From positions 1 to 51,131 of the forward strand of contig CAYJWL010000001.1 of assembly GCA_964373855.1 (NCBI GenBank): 51,131 bases of DNA, written 5' to 3'. This document shows positions 25,221-34,302 of the stretch, piece after piece. Origin of the DNA: CAYJWL01 sp964373855. Lineage in GTDB: Bacteria > Patescibacteriota > Andersenbacteria > UBA10190. A program made the translations under genes and the position numbers. The notes under the pieces were generated by a model, which had not been told where the DNA came from, ran no database searches, and worked only from the letters and a program-made list of their open reading frames with translations. Each line of letters begins with the position of its first letter. Position 1 is the first letter of the stretch.

Positions 25221-26384
25221 CTACTGGGTGAGTATCTGAAAAATTTTCTCATACTGCCTGACCGCAGTGGCCCATTTGAATTTGCGCAGCACCTGTTGGC
25301 GGGCGTTTTGCCCCAACTGTCTGCGTTTTGCCGGATGAGCCAGCAAATCATCAATGAGCACGGCCAGGTGATTGATATCGTTTGGAGCGAACAGCAAGCC
25401 GCTGAATTTGTCCGTAATTATCTCGCTCGTCCCGCCCACGTCAGTGGCAATAATCGCTTTGGCACACGCGGCTGCTTCTAGCAGCGAGGATGGCAGCCCT
25501 TCGGTGTAACTTGGGTTTACAACAATATCGGCAGTTTTCATAAGAGAGACGGTTGCCTGCCAGTCCTTGGGTCCCAACAACAGGATTGTGTCGCGCAGGG
25601 CGCGTTGAGCGATCAACCTCTCGACTTCTTCTTTTCGTGGTCCGGTTCCGACGATAAGCAATATAGCTTGGCTGTGATCACAATGTTGCCAAGCGCGAAT
25701 GAGATCGGGCAGGCCTTTGCCGTCAATTAAGCGCCCGGCATATAAAATAATTGTCTTGTCGGCGAATGTTAACCGGGTTCTGGCATCCGGTACAATGTTG
25801 TTGATTGCATTGTACTCTAGACCGCGATAGATTACTGCCTGACACCTTCGACCGGATAAGTTCTCAACAAACGCGGCGGCGGCTTTTGACACGGCGACGA
25901 CGTCATCGGCCTGGCGCAGGACCAGGCCACCGATGGTCCGATCGTAGTGGCGGGCAATAAGTCTGTGCCATGGGTTGTTCAAATAGACATAGTCTGACCC
26001 ATGTTCGATGTGCAGCCAGGGTGTTCTTTGCAGGCGGGCCAGGGCGAGGGCCAGCAGTGATGAGGCAAAGAAACGTGTCCGAGAGAGAATCAGATCCGGC
26101 TGGAAGAGAAGGGCAAGGTGGAATATGCGCCAGAATCGTCCGCTCCACAGTCGCGGGATGTGGTAATTTGGGATCACTTCCCACGCGGGGTAGCGATATA
26201 CAGTAAGGTTATGCTGCTGCGTCTTAAACTCGCCGCCGGCAGATGTTATCGGTGTCAACACAGTGATACGGTAGCCGGCTTCAGCCAAAGCTTTGTTAAA
26301 TTGATCTGCATGATTTTCCAGCCCGCCGGCGTGAGGCGGGTAGAGCGGTGATAATACCAGAAGGCGGGTGACTACTCTTTTCAT
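25221..26384 (-). CDS. GT4-family glycosyltransferase
   Basis: A 387-aa GT-B enzyme. The N-terminal domain has LSPLYPPHAGGLENH, a nucleotide-sugar acceptor-side loop. The C-terminal domain has ILYAGRLIDGKGLPDLI, the phosphate-binding region and an EGLPSSLLEAAACAKAII E-x7-E motif. It is a retaining transferase that adds a hexose to the lipid-linked glycan on the cytoplasmic face. The gene stands alone on this strand between rightward genes. Donor and acceptor are unknown. Confidence 0.88.
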   Translation of the reverse strand: MKRVVTRLLVLSPLYPPHAGGLENHADQFNKALAEAGYRITVLTPITSAGGEFKTQQHNLTVYRYPAWEVIPNYHIPRLWSGRFWRIFHLALLFQPDLILSRTRFFASSLLALALARLQRTPWLHIEHGSDYVYLNNPWHRLIARHYDRTIGGLVLRQADDVVAVSKAAAAFVENLSGRRCQAVIYRGLEYNAINNIVPDARTRLTFADKTIILYAGRLIDGKGLPDLIRAWQHCDHSQAILLIVGTGPRKEEVERLIAQRALRDTILLLGPKDWQATVSLMKTADIVVNPSYTEGLPSSLLEAAACAKAIIATDVGGTSEIITDKFSGLLFAPNDINHLAVLIDDLLAHPAKRRQLGQNARQQVLRKFKWATAVRQYEKIFQILTQ

Positions 26385-26442
26385 TGGTAAATGCGCTACT
26401 GTATGCTAAATGCATTGTGTTGAAGTGTCTACCCGTTATCTT

Positions 26443-27168
26443 ATGAGCAGTAATCTCTGTGTGATAATGCCAGCCTATAATGAAGCAGCTTCCGTAGCCC
26501 GCGTCATTGGCAATGTGCAGCAGTCTCTTCCGGGCGTGCCGGTTGTTGTTATTAACGATGGATCGCGCGATGCGACGGCCAAGGCGGCACGAGGCGCCGG
26601 CGCCATAGTTCTGGACGTGCCTTTCAATTTGGGTATTGGGGGGGCAGTTCAGACTGGCTTTATGTACGCCTATCGCAATGGGTATGAGGCCGCGATTGAG
26701 ATTGATGCTGACGGGCAACATGATCCCAGATTTGCTCCGCGCCTGGTTGAGGAGCTGGAGAAATCCAACGGTACGCTTGATATGGTCATTGGCAGCCGCT
26801 TTGTGGCTGATCGTCTTTATCGATCATCTCCGCTGCGCTGGTTTGGCATTCATGTCTTTTCCTGGCTCATCAGGATGGTGACCAGACGCTATATTTACGA
26901 TTCTACGTCGGGGTTTCGCATCTATAGCCGGCGGGCGCTTGCCTTCCTCTCCCAGCAATATCCCCCCGATTTTCCCGAACCAGAGTCGATTGTTATGCTC
27001 CTCAATTCCGGGTATGGCATCGGCGAGGTCCCGGTTACCATGAGTCATCGACAGACGGGCCAGTCGGTAGTGGGGCGTGATTTGAGTTTCAAGGCTTTGT
27101 ATTTTGTCCTCTCTAATGCCATCGCTATTCTGATCAGCGGGTTTAAAGCACATCGCCAGCATGTTTAG
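26443..27168 (+). CDS. DPM1/DPG-like GT2 polyprenyl-phosphate glycosyltransferase
   Basis: A 241-aa GT2 enzyme with IMPAYNEA, VINDGSRDAT (D39) and the DAD metal site (D88, D90), followed by VIGSRF and GFRIYSRRAL. It lacks C-terminal transmembrane helices, which matches archaeal- or CPR-type polyprenyl-phosphate-hexose synthases and DPG synthases. It would supply a polyprenyl-phosphate sugar to the GT-C enzymes. The ATG at 26443 gives the family N-terminus; an ATG at 26410 is also possible. It overlaps the DUF2304 gene by 8 bp, a common pairing. Confidence 0.85.
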   Translation: MSSNLCVIMPAYNEAASVARVIGNVQQSLPGVPVVVINDGSRDATAKAARGAGAIVLDVPFNLGIGGAVQTGFMYAYRNGYEAAIEIDADGQHDPRFAPRLVEELEKSNGTLDMVIGSRFVADRLYRSSPLRWFGIHVFSWLIRMVTRRYIYDSTSGFRIYSRRALAFLSQQYPPDFPEPESIVMLLNSGYGIGEVPVTMSHRQTGQSVVGRDLSFKALYFVLSNAIAILISGFKAHRQHV

Positions 27169-27625
27169 CATTATTGCCACCACCATTCCGCCGCGGATTC
27201 AAGCGCTTGCCATCGCCGGCAGCTTGATACTGCTTTGGATCGTTGTGAATCTGATGCGCCGGGAAAAATTGAAAGAGGGCTATTCCATCATTTGGTTTTT
27301 AGTGGGTTTGTCGTTAGTTGTTTTTTCGGCCTTCACGCGGCTGCTGGATATGCTGGCGCAGGCGGTTGGCATTTCGTATTCTCCAGCGGCCTTGTTTCTG
27401 ATACTGACCAGCGGGCTCTTTTTGCTAGCCCTTCATTTTTCTGTGCTGATCTCAAAGCATGATCAGCGCATCCGTTACTTAGCCCAGGAGAATGCGCTCC
27501 TTAAAAACAAAATCAGCACTTTAGCGGCCAAGGAGCCAGGAGAAAAGCCGGCACCTACCAAGCGGCTGGAGAATGACACAGCAGCACCTGTCCTTGCCAA
27601 AGCCAAGGAGCGGTCCTATGTCTAA
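27161..27625 (+). CDS. DUF2304-family membrane protein
   Basis: A 154-aa protein with three helices (about 14-31, 42-60 and 75-95), a cytoplasmic coiled-coil-like stretch (QENALLKNKISTLA, about 108-122) and a polar tail. This is the DUF2304 layout, often encoded next to DPM1-like GT2 genes as here. It may anchor the soluble GT2 enzyme at the membrane (inference). It overlaps the GT2 gene by 8 bp upstream and the next epimerase by 8 bp downstream (ATG within its C-terminal codons). Confidence 0.82.
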   Translation: MFSIIATTIPPRIQALAIAGSLILLWIVVNLMRREKLKEGYSIIWFLVGLSLVVFSAFTRLLDMLAQAVGISYSPAALFLILTSGLFLLALHFSVLISKHDQRIRYLAQENALLKNKISTLAAKEPGEKPAPTKRLENDTAAPVLAKAKERSYV

Positions 27626-28619
27626 GGTACTTATAACCGGCGGCGCTGGCTTTATCGGTTCGCACTTAGCTGAATATTGTTTGCGTCAAGGTGATGAAGT
27701 GTATATTATCGACGACTTGTCGACCGGATCAATAGACAATATTGAATCAATTATTCAGGATCCGAGCGTTCATTTCATGCACGACACAATTCTTAACAAG
27801 GAGGCTGTCCGTCAGGCCACAGATGTCTCGGATCGGATCTATCATTTAGCAGCTTCGGTCGGTGTCACGCTCATCATCAATAACCTGGTGCGCTCAATTG
27901 AGAACAATGTCCAAGGCACGGAAACTGTGCTGGCCGCGGCGGATCCGGCACGGCATAAAATTTTGCTGGCCTCCTCATCAGAAGTGTATGGCCGCAGCAG
28001 CCACGAACCTTTCCGCGAAGAAGATGACTTAAGAATGGGCGCCACGTTAAGCACACGATGGTCCTATGCTTGCTCTAAAGCCTTAGATGAGTACTTAGGG
28101 TTTGCCTATTGGCACGAACGAGGCTTGCCTGTCACCGTCGCTCGCCTCTTTAATACAATTGGCGAGAGACAAAGTGAGGCGTACGGTATGGTTTTACCGC
28201 GGTTTATTACCCAGGCGCTGGCAAACAAGCCGCTGACTGTATACGGCGATGGTGAGCAAACGAGGTGTTTTTGTCACGTGGGGGATGTGGTGCCGGCTCT
28301 CTACCAAATAATGGAGAGCGATAAAACTGTTGGTGAGGTGTATAACATCGGCAGCAACCAGGAAATTTCTATCAATACTTTAGCCGACCGGGTGATTGCA
28401 CGGCTCCGCAGCCGGAGCCTGCCAGAGCATGTGGCCTATGACAAGGTTTACAAAGTTGGTTTTGATGATATTGACCGACGCGTGCCTAACATTAAAAAAC
28501 TGCAGGATCTTATTGGTTTTACTCCTCGATATACGATTGATGACATTATTGATCGGGTGACAGCCGATATTAAAGCCAAGCAAGCCGGTGCCCAGGTTGC
28601 GCTGCCGCAATCATCATAA
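27618..28619 (+). CDS. NAD-dependent epimerase/dehydratase
   Basis: A 333-aa extended SDR with GGAGFIG (8-14), LASSSEVYGRSSHEPF, the YACSK catalytic pair and RLFNTIGERQSE. GDGEQTRCFCHV and YNIGSNQEISI occur later. The SSSEVYG/YACSK combination resembles UDP-glucuronate decarboxylase and dTDP-glucose 4,6-dehydratase relatives, so the exact reaction is open. The ATG at 27618 has a good Shine-Dalgarno sequence (AAGGAG), and the longer frame from 27573 lies inside the DUF2304 gene. Confidence 0.85.
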   Translation: MSKVLITGGAGFIGSHLAEYCLRQGDEVYIIDDLSTGSIDNIESIIQDPSVHFMHDTILNKEAVRQATDVSDRIYHLAASVGVTLIINNLVRSIENNVQGTETVLAAADPARHKILLASSSEVYGRSSHEPFREEDDLRMGATLSTRWSYACSKALDEYLGFAYWHERGLPVTVARLFNTIGERQSEAYGMVLPRFITQALANKPLTVYGDGEQTRCFCHVGDVVPALYQIMESDKTVGEVYNIGSNQEISINTLADRVIARLRSRSLPEHVAYDKVYKVGFDDIDRRVPNIKKLQDLIGFTPRYTIDDIIDRVTADIKAKQAGAQVALPQSS

Positions 28620-28648
28620 CAACTGAACTATTGAAGTTAATAGCAAAG

Positions 28649-30727
28649 ATGCAGTCCCTATGTAAGCGCCACGCGGTTGTGGCCGTGTTGTACGTCCTGC
28701 TGACTGTGGTCATGACATGGCCAGCCACTGTCAATCTTGGCAACTCGGTTATCGGGAGCGGTGGTGACCCGTGGCAGTCTATGTGGCGGTTTGAGCAAAA
28801 GTCCTCCGAGATAGCCCGAGCCGCAGCCAATGGTCAGCTGTCTTCATATATACGTCACGAACTGTGGGGAGGCGGGGAGGCCCGGCTTGTCAATATTTCC
28901 GTATGGCCATGGATGCCCCTGCACTGGGCTCTTGGGCAACCGCTGACGTATAACATCGTGTGGCTGTTGTCGTTTGTTATGTCAGGCTTGGCTGTGTATG
29001 CTCTCATGACTCATTTGCTGCCAGCGCCGACACACGAATTACCGGCAACACATAGTATTATATTTGGCTCGGGTCCGTTCCTGGCGGGCTTATTCTACAT
29101 GTTTCTGCCTTTTCATGTGGCGCATTCTGGCGGACACTTCGGCGCAATGCAGGTTCAGTGGCTGCCGCTTATCATCCTTCTCCTTTTTTTGAGTGTTCGT
29201 CGGCTGTCATGGTGGACAACAGTATCTCTGGCTCTGATTACTATTATCCAGTTCTGGACAGAGCATCATTATGCGCTCTGGCTGGCAATTTTCAGCCTGG
29301 TGTTTTTGGTTTGGTATCGTCAAGAAGTCCGCCGGATCATCGCGCAACGACGTTCCTGGATGTACGTCTCCGTTTTCTTGGCTCTGATTGTCTCATTTGG
29401 CGCCATGCCGTATTGGCCAACGCTGCGACTGGCTTGGCAGCAGCATACCCCGCTTGAGCTCGGTCGGGATCAACTTGTCCGTTTTTCCGCTGATCTTTCT
29501 GCCTTTTTTGTTCCGAGCCCATTTCATTCACTGTGGGGCAATATCACGAATGAACTTTTTTCACGCCATTTTACAGGGAATTCGGCCGAGGCCACGCAGT
29601 ATCTGGGCATAATCCCTTTACTCTTGATTGTTTTTTTTCACCAGAAAGTTCCGTCCCGACCCAGAACATTCTGGGCCGCCGTGTTTATTATTTTCTTTGT
29701 CATAAGCCTCGGACCACAGCTCCATATGATCGGCTACGTTCTGCCGGTTTATCTGCCTTTTGATCTCTTTGATCAACTGCCAATTTTCAGTTCGGTCCGG
29801 ACGGTGGCGCGCGCGGGAGTAATGGTTGGGCTGGCGGCCGCGATATTGTTTGGCTGGGTCATCTCTTCCCAAGTGCGCCGGCCGGCAAATGTTGTCCTGG
29901 TGGCACTGCTTGTGCTGATCGACTTTGTCTGGCTGCCTGTGCCCGTTCAGCCGGTGCAGCCAAGCCCAGCCTATGCTTTTTTAGAACAGCAAAGTGGCAG
30001 CCGTGTGATTGAAATTCCCGCGGCGACCAATTATACGATTGCTTCGCGCGCACTTTATGCCAGTGGGCAGCACAGAAAGGAAGTTCTTGGAAATATCGCC
30101 TTGGAGCGAGCGGAAGGAAGCGAGGCGCATCAGATAGTCAAGAGCGTGCCGGGAGTGCGGCAGCTGCTTTATGTGCGCACCAGAGAGCTGCGCGAGCGTC
30201 GGACGGAATTTTTTGGTCAAGACGTAGTAGAAACGCTACCTGATGCTCTGCGCTGGCTGGACGTTGCCGCAGTTATCATTCATACAGACTCTCTGGCTGC
30301 CAGCCAGTTACGCTCGATTCGAGGATTGGTGGAGGACGCCGGCCTGATCCGCCATAGTTTTGATGACGTCGAGGTATATACGGCAAGTCCGAGAGGTGTG
30401 TCGACCGATGGGATATTTCTCATGCGGGGGGAGGGCTGGGCCAACGTTAGCTTCGATAGTAGCCGAAGCAGTGTTTTTGCCGAAATCGGGGATGAGGCCA
30501 GTGTAACCATACTCAATCTAAACAATAATCCGGCGGACATCACCCTTCAATTCGGTCAGCCGCCGGAAACGACAGCGGGCGGTGAAGTTATTTTCAATAA
30601 TACGGTTATCACTATGTGGCCCGCCGAGCAAAATAAAGTGTCGGTAGATTTGACATTAGCGCCCGGGGAAAATCGGGTCATTTTCGTTCTGGACCGGGCG
30701 GGAAAAGTGTTCTGCAGAACCCCTTAA
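28649..30727 (+). CDS. Large GT-C-like membrane protein
   Basis: About 692 aa from ATG 28649 (TTG at 28631 would add six). About ten helices fill residues 10-420. The first extracytoplasmic loop contains GSGGDPWQSMWRFEQ, an acidic site in the GT-C position, and WPWMPLHW. The C-terminal third is a soluble beta domain ending without a final helix. It is similar in plan to YfhO/GT39 enzymes but I do not see the YfhO hairpin. Proposed role: glycosylation on the outer membrane face using a polyprenyl-linked donor, perhaps from the DPM1-like enzyme two genes upstream. No Shine-Dalgarno sequence. Confidence 0.7.
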   Translation: MQSLCKRHAVVAVLYVLLTVVMTWPATVNLGNSVIGSGGDPWQSMWRFEQKSSEIARAAANGQLSSYIRHELWGGGEARLVNISVWPWMPLHWALGQPLTYNIVWLLSFVMSGLAVYALMTHLLPAPTHELPATHSIIFGSGPFLAGLFYMFLPFHVAHSGGHFGAMQVQWLPLIILLLFLSVRRLSWWTTVSLALITIIQFWTEHHYALWLAIFSLVFLVWYRQEVRRIIAQRRSWMYVSVFLALIVSFGAMPYWPTLRLAWQQHTPLELGRDQLVRFSADLSAFFVPSPFHSLWGNITNELFSRHFTGNSAEATQYLGIIPLLLIVFFHQKVPSRPRTFWAAVFIIFFVISLGPQLHMIGYVLPVYLPFDLFDQLPIFSSVRTVARAGVMVGLAAAILFGWVISSQVRRPANVVLVALLVLIDFVWLPVPVQPVQPSPAYAFLEQQSGSRVIEIPAATNYTIASRALYASGQHRKEVLGNIALERAEGSEAHQIVKSVPGVRQLLYVRTRELRERRTEFFGQDVVETLPDALRWLDVAAVIIHTDSLAASQLRSIRGLVEDAGLIRHSFDDVEVYTASPRGVSTDGIFLMRGEGWANVSFDSSRSSVFAEIGDEASVTILNLNNNPADITLQFGQPPETTAGGEVIFNNTVITMWPAEQNKVSVDLTLAPGENRVIFVLDRAGKVFCRTP

Positions 30728-30768
30728 TGATTGCCCAACCCGTCTTAGAGTAAGGTCCAACCAAAAAA

Positions 30769-30797
30769 TTGACGATCTGTGCAAACTAGCGTACAGA
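30769..30797 (+). promoter_or_regulatory. Putative promoter of the four-gene GT4 operon
   Basis: TTGACG (30769-30774), 17-nt spacer, TACAGA (30792-30797). A second -10-like TATAAG at 30811-30816 lies 9 nt before the GTG start at 30826. Either would give a very short leader. Confidence 0.4.
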
Positions 30798-30825
30798 ATA
30801 TGCGATCCCTTATAAGACATGTATT

Positions 30826-31971
30826 GTGAATATTCTTATTATCAATTTTGAATACCCGCCTCTGGGCGGAGGCGGGGGCGTTGCTACACAACATTTGGCC
30901 ATAGCCCTGGCAAAAAACCATACTGTCCATGTGCTGACTTCGGCTTTTCCAGGTCTGCCGCAGGATGTGGACAATCATGGAGTGAAAGTGCACCGCTGTC
31001 GCGTTCTGGGAAGAAAGCAAATGCCGACTGCCTCAATCCTTTCCATGGCAAGTTTTGTGATCTCGTCACTGGTAGTCGGATGGCGCCTGTGCCGCGCCCA
31101 TTCCTTTGCTGTTATCAATGCACAATTTGTTCTGCCCAGTGGCCTGTCTGCAGCGGTGTTAGCTCATATGTGGCGTGTGCCGTTCGTCCTAAGTTTTATC
31201 GGCGGAGACATTTATGATCCCACCAAGGGAATTTCACCCCACCGACACTGGTGGCTGCGGAGCACTATTCGCGCGCTGGCGGCGCACGCCACAGTTTGCA
31301 CAGCAATATCAGAGGACACCAAGAAGCGGGCGCGGCAACTCCATGGGGTAAAGCAAGAGATCATTGTGACTCATATTGGCTATGTACCGCTCCTTGTGCC
31401 CCCCGCCTCCAGAACCGAGTTAGGTTTACCGGAACATGTTCTCATTGCAACCTCAATTGGCCGTCTCATTCCCCGTAAAGGCTTTGATTTGCTGCTGGCG
31501 GCTTGGACAGAAATTCCGGTGGCGCATCTGGTTATTATAGGTGAAGGGCCGGAGGCAGCAGCTTTAAAGGCTCAAGCCGCACAATTAGGCCTGCGTGCTA
31601 GAGTGCATTTTATGGGGTATGTGTCAGAAGAGCGGAAGCGCCAGATGCTTCGTGCCTCGGATCTATATGTCTCATCAGCCCGCCATGAAGGATTCGGGAT
31701 TGTTTTTCTCGAGGCGATGGATGCCGGTCTGCCTATAGTTGCTCCCGTTGATGGCGGGCAAGCGGACTTTCTGACAGAGGGAAAAAATGCGCTGTTGGCC
31801 TCCCCTCAAGACCTGGTCGCGCTTGGTACAGCCATATCGCGTCTGCTCAATAATCCATTGTTGCGACGCCATATGGCAAAGCAGAATCGAGTGCTCGTAA
31901 AGAGGTTTGCTATTGAAAGAACGGCGCAGAAGTTCGAGCAGGTGCTGAACAACGCCCGGCTGGCAACGTAA
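30826..31971 (+). CDS. GT4-family glycosyltransferase
   Basis: A 381-aa GT-B enzyme starting with GTG at 30826. The Gly-rich loop FEYPPLGGGGGVATQ (about 8-22) binds the acceptor or nucleotide side. The C-terminal domain has SIGRLIPRKGFDLLLAAW and HEGFGIVFLEAMDAGLPIV with the E-x7-E motif. It is the first of four consecutive GT4 genes, which probably add successive sugars to one lipid-linked chain. Specificity is unknown. Confidence 0.88.
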   Translation: MNILIINFEYPPLGGGGGVATQHLAIALAKNHTVHVLTSAFPGLPQDVDNHGVKVHRCRVLGRKQMPTASILSMASFVISSLVVGWRLCRAHSFAVINAQFVLPSGLSAAVLAHMWRVPFVLSFIGGDIYDPTKGISPHRHWWLRSTIRALAAHATVCTAISEDTKKRARQLHGVKQEIIVTHIGYVPLLVPPASRTELGLPEHVLIATSIGRLIPRKGFDLLLAAWTEIPVAHLVIIGEGPEAAALKAQAAQLGLRARVHFMGYVSEERKRQMLRASDLYVSSARHEGFGIVFLEAMDAGLPIVAPVDGGQADFLTEGKNALLASPQDLVALGTAISRLLNNPLLRRHMAKQNRVLVKRFAIERTAQKFEQVLNNARLAT

Positions 31972-31987
31972 TTTTCATGTCTTTCCG

Positions 31988-33130
31988 ATGCAGATTGTAT
32001 TAGAAGCGAGAGCTTTATCGGCCGCCGGCAGCGGCGTGCGGACGTATGTGGCAGAATTAATCAGGCACATATTGTTTAATAAAGAAAAGACCGGGTTTAC
32101 TTTGCTGTACGATGGTGAAAAATGCAGGGGCCTGTTCCCGGCGGCAGCTGAAGTTGTCATTCCGCTGCGCCATCCGTTACTGCTTAAACGCTGGCTGGAA
32201 CGAAACGTTACCAAAGAGATACGCCGCCTGCATCCCGATGTCGTGCATTTTACCAAGGCGGCTGTACCTGCCCGCACCTTAGCGCCTACCGTTGTTACGA
32301 TCTACGATCTTATCCCGCTGCTGCTGCCCCAGACGCAAACCCTATGGCGGCGCCGTTACTGGCGGCGGGCGCTTACGCACGCGGCGCGATTCAGCGATCA
32401 CATTGTAACTATTTCTAACGCCAGCCGGGAACATATCCTTCGTTATTTTGAGGTTGAACCTAACAAAATAACCGTAACGCCGCCGGCCGTTAACAGAGAC
32501 CATTTCCGGAGAATAACAGATGCGCGGCGCCTTACTGCCATGCGTCAAAAGTATGACATTGTCGGGCCTTATATCCTGTTTGTTGGCACTCGAGATTTGC
32601 GTAAAAATGTATCAGCCCTCATCCGGGCTTTTGGCCAAATAGCCGGCCAGTTTCCCCACAATCTGGTGATTGTTGGCGGCCAGGCTCACAAACGGGATAC
32701 CAGCCAGCGTCTGGTGCGGCAGCTCCACCTTGAGACCAGGGTTCGCATGGTTGGCTTTGTTCCGTATGAAGACTTGCCGAGTTTATTCTCCGCGGCGGAT
32801 CTATTCGTTTGGCCTTCTATTATTGAGGGTTGGGGCTTCCCGCCGCAGGAGGCCATGGCCTGTGGCACCCCGGTGATTGTGAGTAATGCCGAACCTTTAC
32901 CGGAAGTAGTTGGCGCCGCCGCGAGAATTGTTCCGTTCAGCACCCAGGACCTCGCACAGAGAATGAATGATCAAGACTTCATTAGCCGGTTAAGCCAGGA
33001 GATAACTGCTGTTCTGGCTGAGCCGGCGCTGCAGATGCACCTGCGCGAGGCGGGGTTAGCTCAAGTCAACAAATTTAGTTGGCAGGCAGTGGCGGACAAT
33101 ACGCTTGCAGTCTATCGGCAATTGCTATGA
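31988..33130 (+). CDS. GT4-family glycosyltransferase
   Basis: A 380-aa GT-B enzyme: SGVRTYVAEL near 16-25, VVTIYDLIPLL, VGTRDLRKN, and EGWGFPPQEAMACGTPVI with the E-x7-E motif. The pattern LIPLL...EGWGFPPQEAMA is that of mannosyl- or hexosyltransferases of the WbaZ/MtfB type. It lies 16 bp after the previous GT4 and overlaps the next (ATGA). Its C-terminus (LAVYRQLL) is identical to that of the next protein. Confidence 0.88.
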   Translation: MQIVLEARALSAAGSGVRTYVAELIRHILFNKEKTGFTLLYDGEKCRGLFPAAAEVVIPLRHPLLLKRWLERNVTKEIRRLHPDVVHFTKAAVPARTLAPTVVTIYDLIPLLLPQTQTLWRRRYWRRALTHAARFSDHIVTISNASREHILRYFEVEPNKITVTPPAVNRDHFRRITDARRLTAMRQKYDIVGPYILFVGTRDLRKNVSALIRAFGQIAGQFPHNLVIVGGQAHKRDTSQRLVRQLHLETRVRMVGFVPYEDLPSLFSAADLFVWPSIIEGWGFPPQEAMACGTPVIVSNAEPLPEVVGAAARIVPFSTQDLAQRMNDQDFISRLSQEITAVLAEPALQMHLREAGLAQVNKFSWQAVADNTLAVYRQLL

Positions 33131-34302
33131 AGAGAATAGCCTATATCACGAATGCCAGTCCGCTTTCCGGTGTGGGCAACAGAGCCAGCCATATTGCTCA
33201 TACCATCAGGGGCATGGCTTCTGATATTAGTCTGGCGGACTTTAGGATTGACGGAGCCAAAGGACAGCTGTCTCAAGGGAATACAGTAATACGTAGTGTT
33301 AAAAAATGGCCGGCAGTACTGGGCAGCAAGAGCATTAATTGGTGGCGGCTAGGCAGACAGCTTACGAAGCACCTCAGGCATTTAGATACGCCATCCTTCG
33401 ATATGTACCATGCGACGAATCAATCTTTGAGTTGGCTGGCGCATAGTCTATCCCCGGCAATCGTCACCGTTCATGATCTCATTGAGATACTAGAGCCGCA
33501 AGACGCTATGGCGGCACTCGTAAACCAATTCTTGTACAGCGGGATTACAAAAGCATCGCATATTATTGCCGTCTCTGAATATACCAAGCAAACTTTACTG
33601 GCAGCTTATGATATCAGCAGTGAGCATATTACGGTTATACCTAACGGGGTAGATGCCACCTTTCATCCTATCCCTGACTTCCGCGCCTCGATCGGTTACA
33701 GAGAGCTTCTTAGGGCGCTTAGACTTCCGGCCAAGGCCGGCCCGATTGTGCTCTATGTTGGTTCAGATCATCCTCGAAAGAACCTGACAACGCTGATAAC
33801 GGCATTTGCCAAATTGCTGCAAGCCGAACCGTCAGCCGTGTTAATCAAAGTGGGAGCGCCGGGCCGGCCGCAGGGTAGAAAGCAGTTTTTGGAGAATATT
33901 GATGCGGCCGGAATCCGCCACTGTGTCACGTTTGTTAATAAAGTTGGTAGCGAAGCGGGGCTTAATGAATTTTATAATCTGGCTGATATAGTTGTTTTCC
34001 CCTCGCGTTTTGAGGGGTTTGGGTTGCCTCCATTACAGGCCATGGCGGCTGGGACGCCGGTGGTTTGTTCAAATGCTACTTCCCTGCCGGAGGTGGTGGG
34101 CGACAATGGCAAGTATGGTGAGCAGGCTGCATTAGTATGTGATCCGGATGATATTGACTGCTTTGCGAAAAGTATAAAAAAGGCTGTGAGCGATGCTAGT
34201 ACAGCAGCCAATTTACGCAGGCAGGGAATTGAACGAGCTAAACAATTCTCATGGAAAAAAGCAGCCAACGCTGAACTGGCCGTGTACCGACAATTGCTAT
34301 GA
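33127..34302 (+). CDS. GT4-family glycosyltransferase
   Basis: A 391-aa GT-B enzyme with SGVGNRASH, VTVHDLIEIL, YVGSDHPRKN and EGFGLPPLQAMAAGTPVV. It resembles the preceding protein over its whole length and both end in LAVYRQLL, so the two genes look like an old tandem duplication. The ATG at 33127 is chosen from the ATGA overlap; the longer frame from 33079 lies inside the previous gene. It also overlaps the next gene (ATGA). Confidence 0.88.
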   Translation: MKRIAYITNASPLSGVGNRASHIAHTIRGMASDISLADFRIDGAKGQLSQGNTVIRSVKKWPAVLGSKSINWWRLGRQLTKHLRHLDTPSFDMYHATNQSLSWLAHSLSPAIVTVHDLIEILEPQDAMAALVNQFLYSGITKASHIIAVSEYTKQTLLAAYDISSEHITVIPNGVDATFHPIPDFRASIGYRELLRALRLPAKAGPIVLYVGSDHPRKNLTTLITAFAKLLQAEPSAVLIKVGAPGRPQGRKQFLENIDAAGIRHCVTFVNKVGSEAGLNEFYNLADIVVFPSRFEGFGLPPLQAMAAGTPVVCSNATSLPEVVGDNGKYGEQAALVCDPDDIDCFAKSIKKAVSDASTAANLRRQGIERAKQFSWKKAANAELAVYRQLL